Shown: one piece after another, positions 1 to 7,155 of the stretch
Layout: each line of letters starts with the position of its first letter
Numbering within the stretch: the first letter of the stretch is position 1
From: Pseudomonadota bacterium
GTDB taxonomy: Bacteria; Pseudomonadota; Gammaproteobacteria; Steroidobacterales; Steroidobacteraceae
Direction: 5' to 3'
NCBI GenBank assembly: GCA_963204835.1
Contig: CAUJHJ010000053.1
Location: forward strand, 18,391-82,390
DNA: 64,000 nt
Program-made: the position numbers and the translations under genes
The notes under the pieces: model-generated
Seen by the model: only the letters and a program-made list of their open reading frames with translations
Told to the model about the DNA's origin: nothing
The model's database searches: none

Positions 1-281
1 GCCTCGAGGTCCACGTTGTCCGTGCCGGTCGCGGTCAGCGCGATCAGGCGTAGCGCCGGTGCACCGGCGATCAGCTCGCGCGTGAGCCGGGTCTTGTTGG
101 CGAGCACGATGCCGGCGCCGTCGATGCGCGCCGCGATGTCGCCGGGCGCCGTCGCGTCGTGCAGCGTGAGCGGATGGCAGGCCCGCTCGAGGCCCGTCAC
201 GTCGAGGTCGTGCGCGTCGACGGTCGCGTAATCGAGAAAGACGGAGCGCAAGGGGATCTCCGGGGCAGGGTTTGCCGCCAT
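1..281 (-). CDS. D-2-hydroxyacid dehydrogenase, glycerate dehydrogenase-like (N-terminal part)
   Basis: This is the first 93 or so residues of a gene that runs off the left edge. Reading from the ATG at 281 gives an N-terminus with FLDYATVDAHDLD, then LHDATAPGDIAARI, a VLANKTRLTRELI segment and IALTATGTDNVDL. This is the typical start of hydroxypyruvate/glycerate dehydrogenases (HprA family), which interconvert hydroxypyruvate and glycerate with NAD(P)H. The catalytic domain and Rossmann NAD site lie outside the window, so substrate specificity cannot be judged. It is divergent from the DUF1761 gene at 396, with about 115 bp between the two starts. Confidence 0.75.
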   Translation of the reverse strand, partial: MAANPAPEIPLRSVFLDYATVDAHDLDVTGLERACHPLTLHDATAPGDIAARIDGAGIVLANKTRLTRELIAGAPALRLIALTATGTDNVDLE

Positions 282-310
282 GCTACCCGCGTTGACAGCC
301 CGCCGCGCCG

Positions 311-337
311 GGCGCAACTTGAACGATCAATTGCGCC
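311..337. other. Inverted repeat upstream of the DUF1761 gene
   Basis: GGCGCAA and TTGCGCC form 7-bp arms, and an inner TTGA/TCAA pair extends the stem to 11 bp with a one-base bulge and an ACGA loop. It lies between two divergent genes, about 60 bp before the ATG at 396. It could be a protein-binding dyad or a 5'-UTR hairpin. No T-tract follows, so a terminator is unlikely. Confidence 0.4.
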
Positions 338-395
338 TGTACCTGACCGGTCTCATCGACTCTCGCCAATAGCAAGACTTGAAGGGGAGAAACGG

Positions 396-791
396 ATGGA
401 CATCGACTGGCTGGCTGTCATCGTCGCGGCGATCGCGAGCTTTCTCGTCGGCGCCGTGTGGTACTCACCGCTGCTGTTCGCGAAGGCCTGGCAGCGCGAA
501 GTCGGCCTGTCGGATGCCGCGCTCGCGCAGGGCAGCGTGGCCCGCACGATGGGCGGGGCGTTCGCGCTGACGCTCGTCTCGACCGTGGTGTTCCACTTGT
601 TCATCGGCCCCAAGCCCGGCATCGGCTTCGCCACGGGCGCGGGCTTCGCGGCCGGGCTCTGCTGGGTGGCCTTTGCAAAAGGCGTGGACTACCTGTTCGA
701 ACGTCGCAGCCTCAAGCTCTTCCTGATCAACGGCGGCCACCACACCGCCGCCTACACCGTCATGGGGCTCGTGCTCGCGCTAGTCGGCTGA
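396..791 (+). CDS. DUF1761 family small membrane protein
   Basis: A 131-residue protein starting MDIDWLAVIVAAIASFLVG, followed by the WYSPLLFAKAW segment that marks the DUF1761 family. About four hydrophobic segments (roughly residues 5-25, 50-70, 75-95 and 110-130) predict an inner-membrane protein with no known function. The ATG at 396 is chosen because GGGGAG sits 6 bp before it; an open frame continues further upstream but has no family similarity. The last 40 bp overlap, tail to tail, the end of the RND transporter gene on the other strand. Confidence 0.8.
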   Translation: MDIDWLAVIVAAIASFLVGAVWYSPLLFAKAWQREVGLSDAALAQGSVARTMGGAFALTLVSTVVFHLFIGPKPGIGFATGAGFAAGLCWVAFAKGVDYLFERRSLKLFLINGGHHTAAYTVMGLVLALVG

Positions 792-3700
792 TCGCGCGCC
801 GCTTCGATCGCCGGCGGCGCGAGCTTGTACATCACCGGGGTGACGAGCCGCGCGAGCAATGTCGAGGTGATGAGGCCGCCGATGATCACCCAGGCCATCG
901 GCGAGTAGAGGCCGATGTTCTGCACCGCGAGCGGCAGCAGGCCGCCGATCGCCGTCGCCGTGGTCAGGAGGATCGGCAGGAAGCGGATCTCGCCCGCCTG
1001 CTCGATCGCCTCGTCGAGCGACACGCCCTGCGCACGCAGCTGGTTGGTGAAGTCGACCAGCAGGATCGAGTTCTTGATCTCGATGCCGATCAGCGCGATG
1101 AAGCCGATGCTCGCGGTGAAGGAAATGCTGTTGCCGGTGAACAGCAGCAGCAGCAGTCCGCCGAGCACGCCGAGCGGCACCACGGTGAGCACGATCAGCG
1201 CCGACTTGAAAGTGCCGAACTCGAGCACGAGGATCGCGCAGATGCCGAAGAGCGCGATGATGATCGCGATGCCGATGCCGCCGAAGGCCTCCTGGCTCGA
1301 TTCCGCCTCGCCGCCGAGCCGGTAGTGGTAGCCGCGCGGCCAGGCCATCGCATCGAGCTGCCTCTTCGCTTCGGCGGTGAGCTTGGCGGTGTTGAAGCCC
1401 GGCCGCACGTCGGCGTCCACGGTCACGGAGCGTTCGCGGTCGAAGCGCTGGATGACGACCGGTGCCTTCTCGAATTTCAGGCTGGCGAGCTGCGACAGCG
1501 GCAGCAGCGCGCCGTGCAACGAGGGCACGCGCACTTCGCCGAGCGTCGCGAGATCCGCGCGCGCACCCACCGCGGTGCGCACCGTGATGTCGTACTGCTC
1601 GCCGCCCGGATCCTTGAAGGTGCCGACGGACATGCCTGCGACCGACAGCCGCACCGCGCGGTCGAACTCGGCCGTGGAGACGCCGAGCAGCCCCGCTTTC
1701 TGGGGATCGACGACGAGGCGCAGGTTGGTGCGGGCGACTTCGAGCGGGTTCTGCACGTCGCGGGTGCCGGGCAGCCGCTCGAGCAGGCGTTGCACGTCGC
1801 CCGCCAGCCTCTCGATCACCTCGAGGTCGCGGCCGACGACGCGCACGGCGATCGGCGCGCTGATCGGCGGCCCGTTGACGAACTCCTTGACGTAGATGTG
1901 CGCACCCGGGTAGCCGGCGAGCTCGCGGCGCAGCGCGTCGAGCGCGCGCGGCGTTTCGTGGCTGTCGTAGCGCAGGAGCTGCACGAAGATCTCGCCGTAG
2001 TTGGATGCGTCGCGTCGCGTGATGTGGTTGTAGTAGATCTGCGGGTTGCCATGGCCGAGGTTCGTGAACCACGACTTCACGGCGGGGCTCGCACGCAGCT
2101 TCGACTCGACGAAGCGCAGCGCGGCGTCGGTCGCCTCGAGGCTCGCGCCTGCGGGGGCTTCCACCTGCACGAGGAACTGCGGCGTGTCGGCCTTCGGGAA
2201 GAGGCTCGAACCGATGACCGGCACGAGCGCCGCGGACAGCAGCAGCGAGCCACCGATCGCGACCAGCACCGTGGCGCGCGGCCGGGCGAGGCAGTAGTGC
2301 AGCGCGGGCCGGTAGTAGCGGTGGATGGCACCCATCACGCGTTGCAGCACCGGATTGCCGGCCTCCGCCGCATGGCGCGGCAGCAGGCGGCTCGCCAGGA
2401 AGGGAATGATGAACAGCGCCACGATCAGCGATCCCACCACGGTGGCGACCACGGTGGTGGGCAGCACGCGGATGAACTTGCCGGCCGTTCCCGGCAGCAT
2501 CAGCAGCGGCAGGAACGCGAAGATCAGCGTCGCGGTGCAGCCGAGGATCGCAACGAGGATCTGGCGGGTCCCCGCGAGCGCGGCGGCGGTGCGGCCGAGG
2601 CCCGTGCGCAAGTGGCGCGCGATGTTTTCGACCACCACGATGGAATCGTCCACCAGCAGGCCGAGCGCGACCACGCAGCCCGCGATCGAGATCTGGTTGA
2701 GCGAGTAGCCGATGAAGTAGAGCACCGCGATGCCGAAGGCCAGCGACAGCGGCACCGCCACCATCACGATGCCCGCGGCCCGCCAGCCGAGCGGCACCAG
2801 GGTCAGCATCACGAGCGCGATCGCGATGCCGAAGTCGGTGTACAGCCGCCCGAGGCGGTGCTCGACATTCTTCGACTGCTCGAAGCCGCGCTCGAGCCGG
2901 ATGCGCTTCGGCAGGCCCTGCTCGAAGCGGTCGAGCGTCACGTCGAGGCGCCGCTGCACCTCGAGGATGTTGAAGCCTTCCTTCTGGTTCGCGGTGACGA
3001 ACACCGCGCGCCTACCGTTGTAGCGCCCGACGTAGGTCCACGGCGCCGTGGTCCAGCTCACCGTGGCGAGGTCGCGGATGCGCACGATGCGCCCCCCGGT
3101 CGAGGTCACGACCGTGTCACGCACCTGGTCGAGTGTTTCGTATGCGCCCGAGGTCTCGAGGCTGAAGCCGCGCGATCCGAGGTCGAGCGCGCCGGCCGGG
3201 ATGTTCGCGTTCTCGCTCGCGATCGCCTGGGCGACCTGGGAGGGCGAGACATGCAGCTCGGCCATGCGCTTGAGGTCGAGCTGCACGCGCAACTCGCGTC
3301 GCGGGATGGCCCAGCTTTCTGCCGTGCGTATCCCGGCCACGGGCTTCAGGGCATCCTTCAGGTCCCGCGCATGGTCCTCGAGCTCGCGCCAGGTGGCGTC
3401 ATCGGACACCAGCGCGAGCTGGATGGTGTTGACGAGCCCCGGGCTGATCTTGCGGATCTCGAGCTGCGCGAGGTCCTGCGGCAGCGTCGGCCGCAGCGCA
3501 TTCACTTCGCGCGTGACCTCGTCGTACTTGCGGTCGGGATCCACGGAGGCCTGGAACTCGATCACGATGAAGGACACGCCGTCGGTGATCGTGGACTCCA
3601 TTTTCTTGACGTCGTCGAGCTCGGCGAGCCGATCCTCGATGGGCTTCGTGACGAGACGCTCGAGATCGCGCGGGTCGGCGCCCGGATAGATCGCCGTGAT

Positions 3701-3838
3701 GAAGAATCCCGGTATCTTGAAGTAGGGGTCTTCCTCGCGCGGCACGTTCGCGAAGGCGTACCAGCCGAGTGCGACGAGGCACAGGAAGGCCACCAGCGTG
3801 AACTGGTAGCGCCGGATCGGGAATTCGAGCAGGCCCAC
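752..3838 (-). CDS. RND efflux transporter permease (HAE1/AcrB superfamily)
   Basis: A 1028-residue inner-membrane proton antiporter of the resistance-nodulation-division type. It has the usual layout: one N-terminal membrane helix (about 11-29), a large periplasmic loop, TM2-6 from about 335, a second periplasmic loop, and a final TM block. The proton-relay pair Asp397-Asp398 is present in GLLVDDSIVVVEN. The start is a GTG at 3838, four bases after the stop of the adaptor gene, so translation is probably coupled. With the adaptor and TolC genes upstream it would form a tripartite pump; the local TetR suggests inducible export of small toxic molecules. Substrate unknown. Confidence 0.92.
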   Translation of the reverse strand: MGLLEFPIRRYQFTLVAFLCLVALGWYAFANVPREEDPYFKIPGFFITAIYPGADPRDLERLVTKPIEDRLAELDDVKKMESTITDGVSFIVIEFQASVDPDRKYDEVTREVNALRPTLPQDLAQLEIRKISPGLVNTIQLALVSDDATWRELEDHARDLKDALKPVAGIRTAESWAIPRRELRVQLDLKRMAELHVSPSQVAQAIASENANIPAGALDLGSRGFSLETSGAYETLDQVRDTVVTSTGGRIVRIRDLATVSWTTAPWTYVGRYNGRRAVFVTANQKEGFNILEVQRRLDVTLDRFEQGLPKRIRLERGFEQSKNVEHRLGRLYTDFGIAIALVMLTLVPLGWRAAGIVMVAVPLSLAFGIAVLYFIGYSLNQISIAGCVVALGLLVDDSIVVVENIARHLRTGLGRTAAALAGTRQILVAILGCTATLIFAFLPLLMLPGTAGKFIRVLPTTVVATVVGSLIVALFIIPFLASRLLPRHAAEAGNPVLQRVMGAIHRYYRPALHYCLARPRATVLVAIGGSLLLSAALVPVIGSSLFPKADTPQFLVQVEAPAGASLEATDAALRFVESKLRASPAVKSWFTNLGHGNPQIYYNHITRRDASNYGEIFVQLLRYDSHETPRALDALRRELAGYPGAHIYVKEFVNGPPISAPIAVRVVGRDLEVIERLAGDVQRLLERLPGTRDVQNPLEVARTNLRLVVDPQKAGLLGVSTAEFDRAVRLSVAGMSVGTFKDPGGEQYDITVRTAVGARADLATLGEVRVPSLHGALLPLSQLASLKFEKAPVVIQRFDRERSVTVDADVRPGFNTAKLTAEAKRQLDAMAWPRGYHYRLGGEAESSQEAFGGIGIAIIIALFGICAILVLEFGTFKSALIVLTVVPLGVLGGLLLLLFTGNSISFTASIGFIALIGIEIKNSILLVDFTNQLRAQGVSLDEAIEQAGEIRFLPILLTTATAIGGLLPLAVQNIGLYSPMAWVIIGGLITSTLLARLVTPVMYKLAPPAIEAARDQPTSASTSPMTV

Positions 3839-3842
3839 GGCG

Positions 3843-4967
3843 TCAGCCGCGCCGGCCGGGGAACCGCAGGGCGCCCGCCGCCTGCGCGGGATCTTTCACG
3901 ACGCTGATGCCGTCGCCGTCGGCGAGGTACAGCGCACCGTCGGTGACGACCGTCTCGCCGGCCGACAGGCCATCGGCGAGCGCGACACCGTCGGCCGTGA
4001 TGAAGGCGACCCTGACCTCGCGCCGCACCGCGCGCCCCTCGCGTACGACGAACACGCTGGCGCGTTCGCCGTCGCCCTCGACGATCGCCGCGATGGGCAC
4101 GTAGGCGAGTGGGGCCTCGCCGGCCGCGGCGGGGCTGATCGAGAGTTTGGCGACGAGCCCGCTGGCGAGCGCCAGTTCGGTGGCATCGATGCGGATCTCG
4201 ACCGGGAACAGGCCGCTCGCGCTCTCGGCGGCGCGTGACAGCTCCGACACCTCGCCGTCGAGGACGCTGCCCGGGAATGCGTCCATGCGGATCGTGGCGC
4301 GATCGCCGAGGCGCAATTTCACGATCTCGCGATCGGCCAGCGCCGCGCGCACCACGAAGCCGCGGTTCGCGCCGCTTACCACCAGCACGGTTTGCCCCGG
4401 GGGAACGAACTCGCGCTCCTCGGCGAGCCTGCGCAACACCACTCCGTCGTGCGGCGCGACGATGACCGCATGGCTGCGATTGAACTGCGCGCCGCGCGCC
4501 TGCGCCTGCGCGACAGCCGCCTGCGTGCGCAGGTCCTGCAATTGCTCGAGGCTGATCACCTCGTCGGCGTACAGGCGCTCGCCTCGGTCGAGGTCGCGCC
4601 GCGCCTTGGCGGCAAGCTGTTCGACCTGCTCGAGCTGGGCGTCGACTTCGGCGAGCTCGAGGCCGGCGAGCCGATCGCCCCGGCGCACCTTCTGCCCCTC
4701 CTGCACGTGGATCTGGCGCACGATGCCGCCCACCTTGAACGACAGGCGCATCTCGTCCTTGGCCGCGATCACGCCGTTGGTGGCAATCGCCGGGCTCGCG
4801 GGACCGGTTCGCACCTGGGCCACGCGCACGGGCGTGCGCTCGGCCTCGGCCTGCGGTGCGTCGGGCGCGCAGGCCGCGAGGAGCGCGGCCGACGCCAACG
4901 CGAATGCGAGGACGAGCGCGTGGGCTGGGGCGGGGACGGCGGCAGGATGGGTGAGTCGGCGGATCAT
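3843..4967 (-). CDS. RND efflux periplasmic adaptor (membrane fusion protein)
   Basis: 374 residues. A hydrophobic leader ends in LLAAC with Cys33, so it is probably an outer-leaflet lipoprotein. Then comes the split biotinyl-lipoyl domain (KVGGIVRQIHVQEGQKVRRGDRLAGL and, later, APHDGVVLRRL) flanking a coiled-coil hairpin at about residues 95-145, and a beta-barrel domain. This is the standard order of HlyD/AcrA-type adaptors. It links the permease to the TolC-like channel. Its ATG overlaps the TolC stop as ATGA. Confidence 0.9.
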   Translation of the reverse strand: MIRRLTHPAAVPAPAHALVLAFALASAALLAACAPDAPQAEAERTPVRVAQVRTGPASPAIATNGVIAAKDEMRLSFKVGGIVRQIHVQEGQKVRRGDRLAGLELAEVDAQLEQVEQLAAKARRDLDRGERLYADEVISLEQLQDLRTQAAVAQAQARGAQFNRSHAVIVAPHDGVVLRRLAEEREFVPPGQTVLVVSGANRGFVVRAALADREIVKLRLGDRATIRMDAFPGSVLDGEVSELSRAAESASGLFPVEIRIDATELALASGLVAKLSISPAAAGEAPLAYVPIAAIVEGDGERASVFVVREGRAVRREVRVAFITADGVALADGLSAGETVVTDGALYLADGDGISVVKDPAQAAGALRFPGRRG

Positions 4968-6367
4968 GGCGTGGAACCCGGGGCGAGGGGATCGACCGGC
5001 AGCGTGCCGGCGGCGGTGACGTAATCGAGCTCGGCCTGGCGCGTGAGCAAGGCGAAGCGCGTGAGGTTGAGGTTCAGCTCGGCGCGGGTGAGCGTGCTGC
5101 GCGCGTCGATGAACTCGACCTGGCTGATCATGCCCTCGTCGCGCTTGCGGCTTGCGATGCGAAAGCCCGCGCGCGCGGCCTGCGAGCGCGCTTCCGCGGT
5201 CGCGAGCGAATCAGCGGCCGTCGCGAGCCGATCGACGGCCTGCCGGACCTCCAGCTGGATCTGCAGCGCGAGCTCGTCGCGCTGTGTCGCTGCGCGGCGC
5301 TCGAGCGCACGGGCCGCGCGCACCGCCGCGCGGTTCGCACCGCCGTCGAACAATTTCCACGACAGCTGCAGCGACACCTGCCCGTAGTTGTAGCCGTGGC
5401 CCGTGCCGTAGTCCTCGCCCTGGATGCCGGCATCGACGCCGAGCCCGAGGGTCGGCTTGAGGGCCGCGCGCGCGGCGTCCGCCTGTGCCGCGGCGGCCTG
5501 TGTCGTGCTGTCGGCGCCGGCGAGTTCCGGCCGGCGCGCGAGGGCGTCCGCTTCGAGCGTCGCGGGATCGGCGGCGGCCTGCCGGGCCGCCTGTTCGACT
5601 TCCGTCGCCTCGAGTGCGCCCTCAAGCGGGCGATTCAGCAGGAAGTTGAGGTAGCGGCGCGCCTGCTGCGCGAGGTTCCGGCTTTCCCGCAGCTGCTGTT
5701 CGACCTCGAGCAGCTCGGCGCGTGCCCGCAGCACCTGGTCCTGCGTCAGCTTGCCGTTGCCGTAGAGGGATTCATTGACGCGCAGGTTCTCCTCGAGGAG
5801 CGTGCGGCTCGCGTCGACGATCGCAACGGTCTTGGTCGCGCCGAGCCAGTCGAGGTAGCCGACCGCGATGTCGCGCTTCAGGCGCCGCGCGAGCGCGAGG
5901 CGCGCGAATCCGCTCGCGGCGAGCTGTGCGCGCTGCGCGCGCAGGGTTGCGGGGATGGCGGGTGCGTAGAGGGGCTGGGAAAGGCTGACGTGGCTGTCCT
6001 GGTCACGTTCGCGCAGGAATGAAACGGTCTCGTCTTCGAGCGCCGGATTGATGCGCGACAGGGGCAGGACGAACTCGCGGCCGCCCTCGTTGCGCGAGTA
6101 GCGGCCCGCGAGCGACAGATCCGGGAAGAAGCCGGCGCGCGCCTCGTCCAGCGCGGCGATCGCGCGCTCGACATCGAAGCCCTGGCTGCGCAGTGCCAGG
6201 TTCGACCCGAGGCCTTCGCGCACGTACTCGTCCACCACTTCGGCCAGGGAGCGCGTCGCCGCGTATGCCCGCGGCGCCGGCACGAGCAACGGCCACAACA
6301 GCAGCGCAAGCACGGAGAGGCGGCGCGCGCCGCCGGGTCCTGGAGAATCCCCATGCCCTCGGCTCAT
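4964..6367 (-). CDS. TolC-family outer membrane efflux channel
   Basis: 467 residues with a signal peptide (hydrophobic stretch around residues 18-36 ending at AYA) followed by two repeated outer-membrane-factor halves rich in long helices, for example LRAQRAQLAASG and SLTRAELNLNLTRFALL. The family forms trimeric channels through the outer membrane. The ATG at 6367 lies 10 bp after the TetR stop. A longer reading frame continues into tetR, but only this start places the signal peptide near the N-terminus. First structural gene of the pump operon. Confidence 0.88.
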   Translation of the reverse strand: MSRGHGDSPGPGGARRLSVLALLLWPLLVPAPRAYAATRSLAEVVDEYVREGLGSNLALRSQGFDVERAIAALDEARAGFFPDLSLAGRYSRNEGGREFVLPLSRINPALEDETVSFLRERDQDSHVSLSQPLYAPAIPATLRAQRAQLAASGFARLALARRLKRDIAVGYLDWLGATKTVAIVDASRTLLEENLRVNESLYGNGKLTQDQVLRARAELLEVEQQLRESRNLAQQARRYLNFLLNRPLEGALEATEVEQAARQAAADPATLEADALARRPELAGADSTTQAAAAQADAARAALKPTLGLGVDAGIQGEDYGTGHGYNYGQVSLQLSWKLFDGGANRAAVRAARALERRAATQRDELALQIQLEVRQAVDRLATAADSLATAEARSQAARAGFRIASRKRDEGMISQVEFIDARSTLTRAELNLNLTRFALLTRQAELDYVTAAGTLPVDPLAPGSTP

Positions 6368-6377
6368 CCTGCGGGCC

Positions 6378-7019
6378 TCAGGGCGGGGCGAGGGCGTGCG
6401 TCGCGAGGCGCAGCGCCTCGTCGATGAGCCGCTCGGCGTTGAAACCACGGTGTTCGATGACCGCGGCCTTGGTGGTCGCGAGCTGGATGATGCCGAGCAT
6501 GTAGCCCCACAAGGTGAGCCCCACGAGGCCGGGGGGGCCGGCGTCCGCGCGGATGGAACCGTCGCGCATCCCCTGCCCGATGCTTGCCACGAGCACCTCG
6601 TGCACGCGGTCGCCGTGCTGCAGGCAGGCGAGCTCGTTCGGATGGTCGCCCAGGCCGGCAGACGAACGCATCGCGAATTTCGTCAGGGCGTCGTAGTGGA
6701 CCGGCTGCTCGCGCGAGAAGGTGACGAAGGCACGGCCGATCGCGCCGATCTGCTCGCGACCGCTCGCGTGTTCCCGTGCGGCGGCCTTGAAGCGTCCGTG
6801 CAGGTTCAACAGCGCACGCTCGCAGATCGCGAGCAGGAGGTCGGACCTGTCCTGGAAATAGACATAGAGCAGCGCGCGCGACAGCCGGGCCTTGCGCGCC
6901 ACTTCGTCCATCGTCATCGAATCGATGCCCGCTTCCGCGGCGACGGCCTCGGCCGCGTCGAGGATCTCCGAGCGACGACGCTCCTTTTCCTCCTGGCGGC
7001 GTTCGGCGAGCTGATTCAT
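6378..7019 (-). CDS. TetR-family repressor of the efflux operon
   Basis: 213 residues. The N-terminal helix-turn-helix (about residues 16-62: ILDAAEAVAAEAGIDSMTMDEVARKARLSRALLYVYF) is a clear TetR_N domain, followed by a helical ligand-binding domain. It is the first gene of tetR-tolC-mfp-RND. A perfect 15-bp palindrome at 7040-7054 just upstream is the likely operator, so it probably represses itself and the pump genes until an inducer binds. The ligand cannot be read from the sequence. Confidence 0.88.
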   Translation of the reverse strand: MNQLAERRQEEKERRRSEILDAAEAVAAEAGIDSMTMDEVARKARLSRALLYVYFQDRSDLLLAICERALLNLHGRFKAAAREHASGREQIGAIGRAFVTFSREQPVHYDALTKFAMRSSAGLGDHPNELACLQHGDRVHEVLVASIGQGMRDGSIRADAGPPGLVGLTLWGYMLGIIQLATTKAAVIEHRGFNAERLIDEALRLATHALAPP

Positions 7020-7039
7020 GCCGTGAGCCTAGGGTGGGT

Positions 7040-7054
7040 TTGACACAGTGTCAA
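7040..7054. promoter_or_regulatory. Candidate TetR operator
   Basis: TTGACACAGTGTCAA is a perfect palindrome with 7-bp arms around a central A, 20 bp before the tetR start. TTGACA on the minus strand (7054-7049) could also be a -35 element for tetR; the matching -10, TAGGCT at 7031-7026, is weak (3 of 6) and would put transcription start very near the ATG. Operator overlap with the promoter is the usual design for autoregulated TetR genes. Confidence 0.6.
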
Positions 7055-7095
7055 TAAATGAACATGCGACAAAGTATTTCCACCGATGGCGATGC

Positions 7096-7116
7096 AAATG
7101 CGAACTATTCATATTT
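7096..7116. promoter_or_regulatory. Candidate Fur box upstream of the TonB receptor gene
   Basis: The 19-bp core AATGCGAACTATTCATATT lies in a 21-bp dyad in which 7 of 10 base pairs are complementary around T7106. It resembles the GC-shifted AATGnGAAT-n-ATTCnCATT form of Fur sites. A near copy, GCAAnTGCGAAnnATTC, is found before feoA at 9438-9454. It is 40 bp from the receptor start codon. Confidence 0.45.
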
Positions 7117-7155
7117 GGCCCGTCTTGCCTCACAACAGCCACACATAGCGAGTCC

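Noticed and set aside
458..3907. A very long + strand open frame opposite the RND transporter, and similar long antisense frames elsewhere
   Set aside because: They are shadows of real genes in GC-rich DNA: products are Arg/His/Asp-rich with no domain similarity, and they span gene boundaries.
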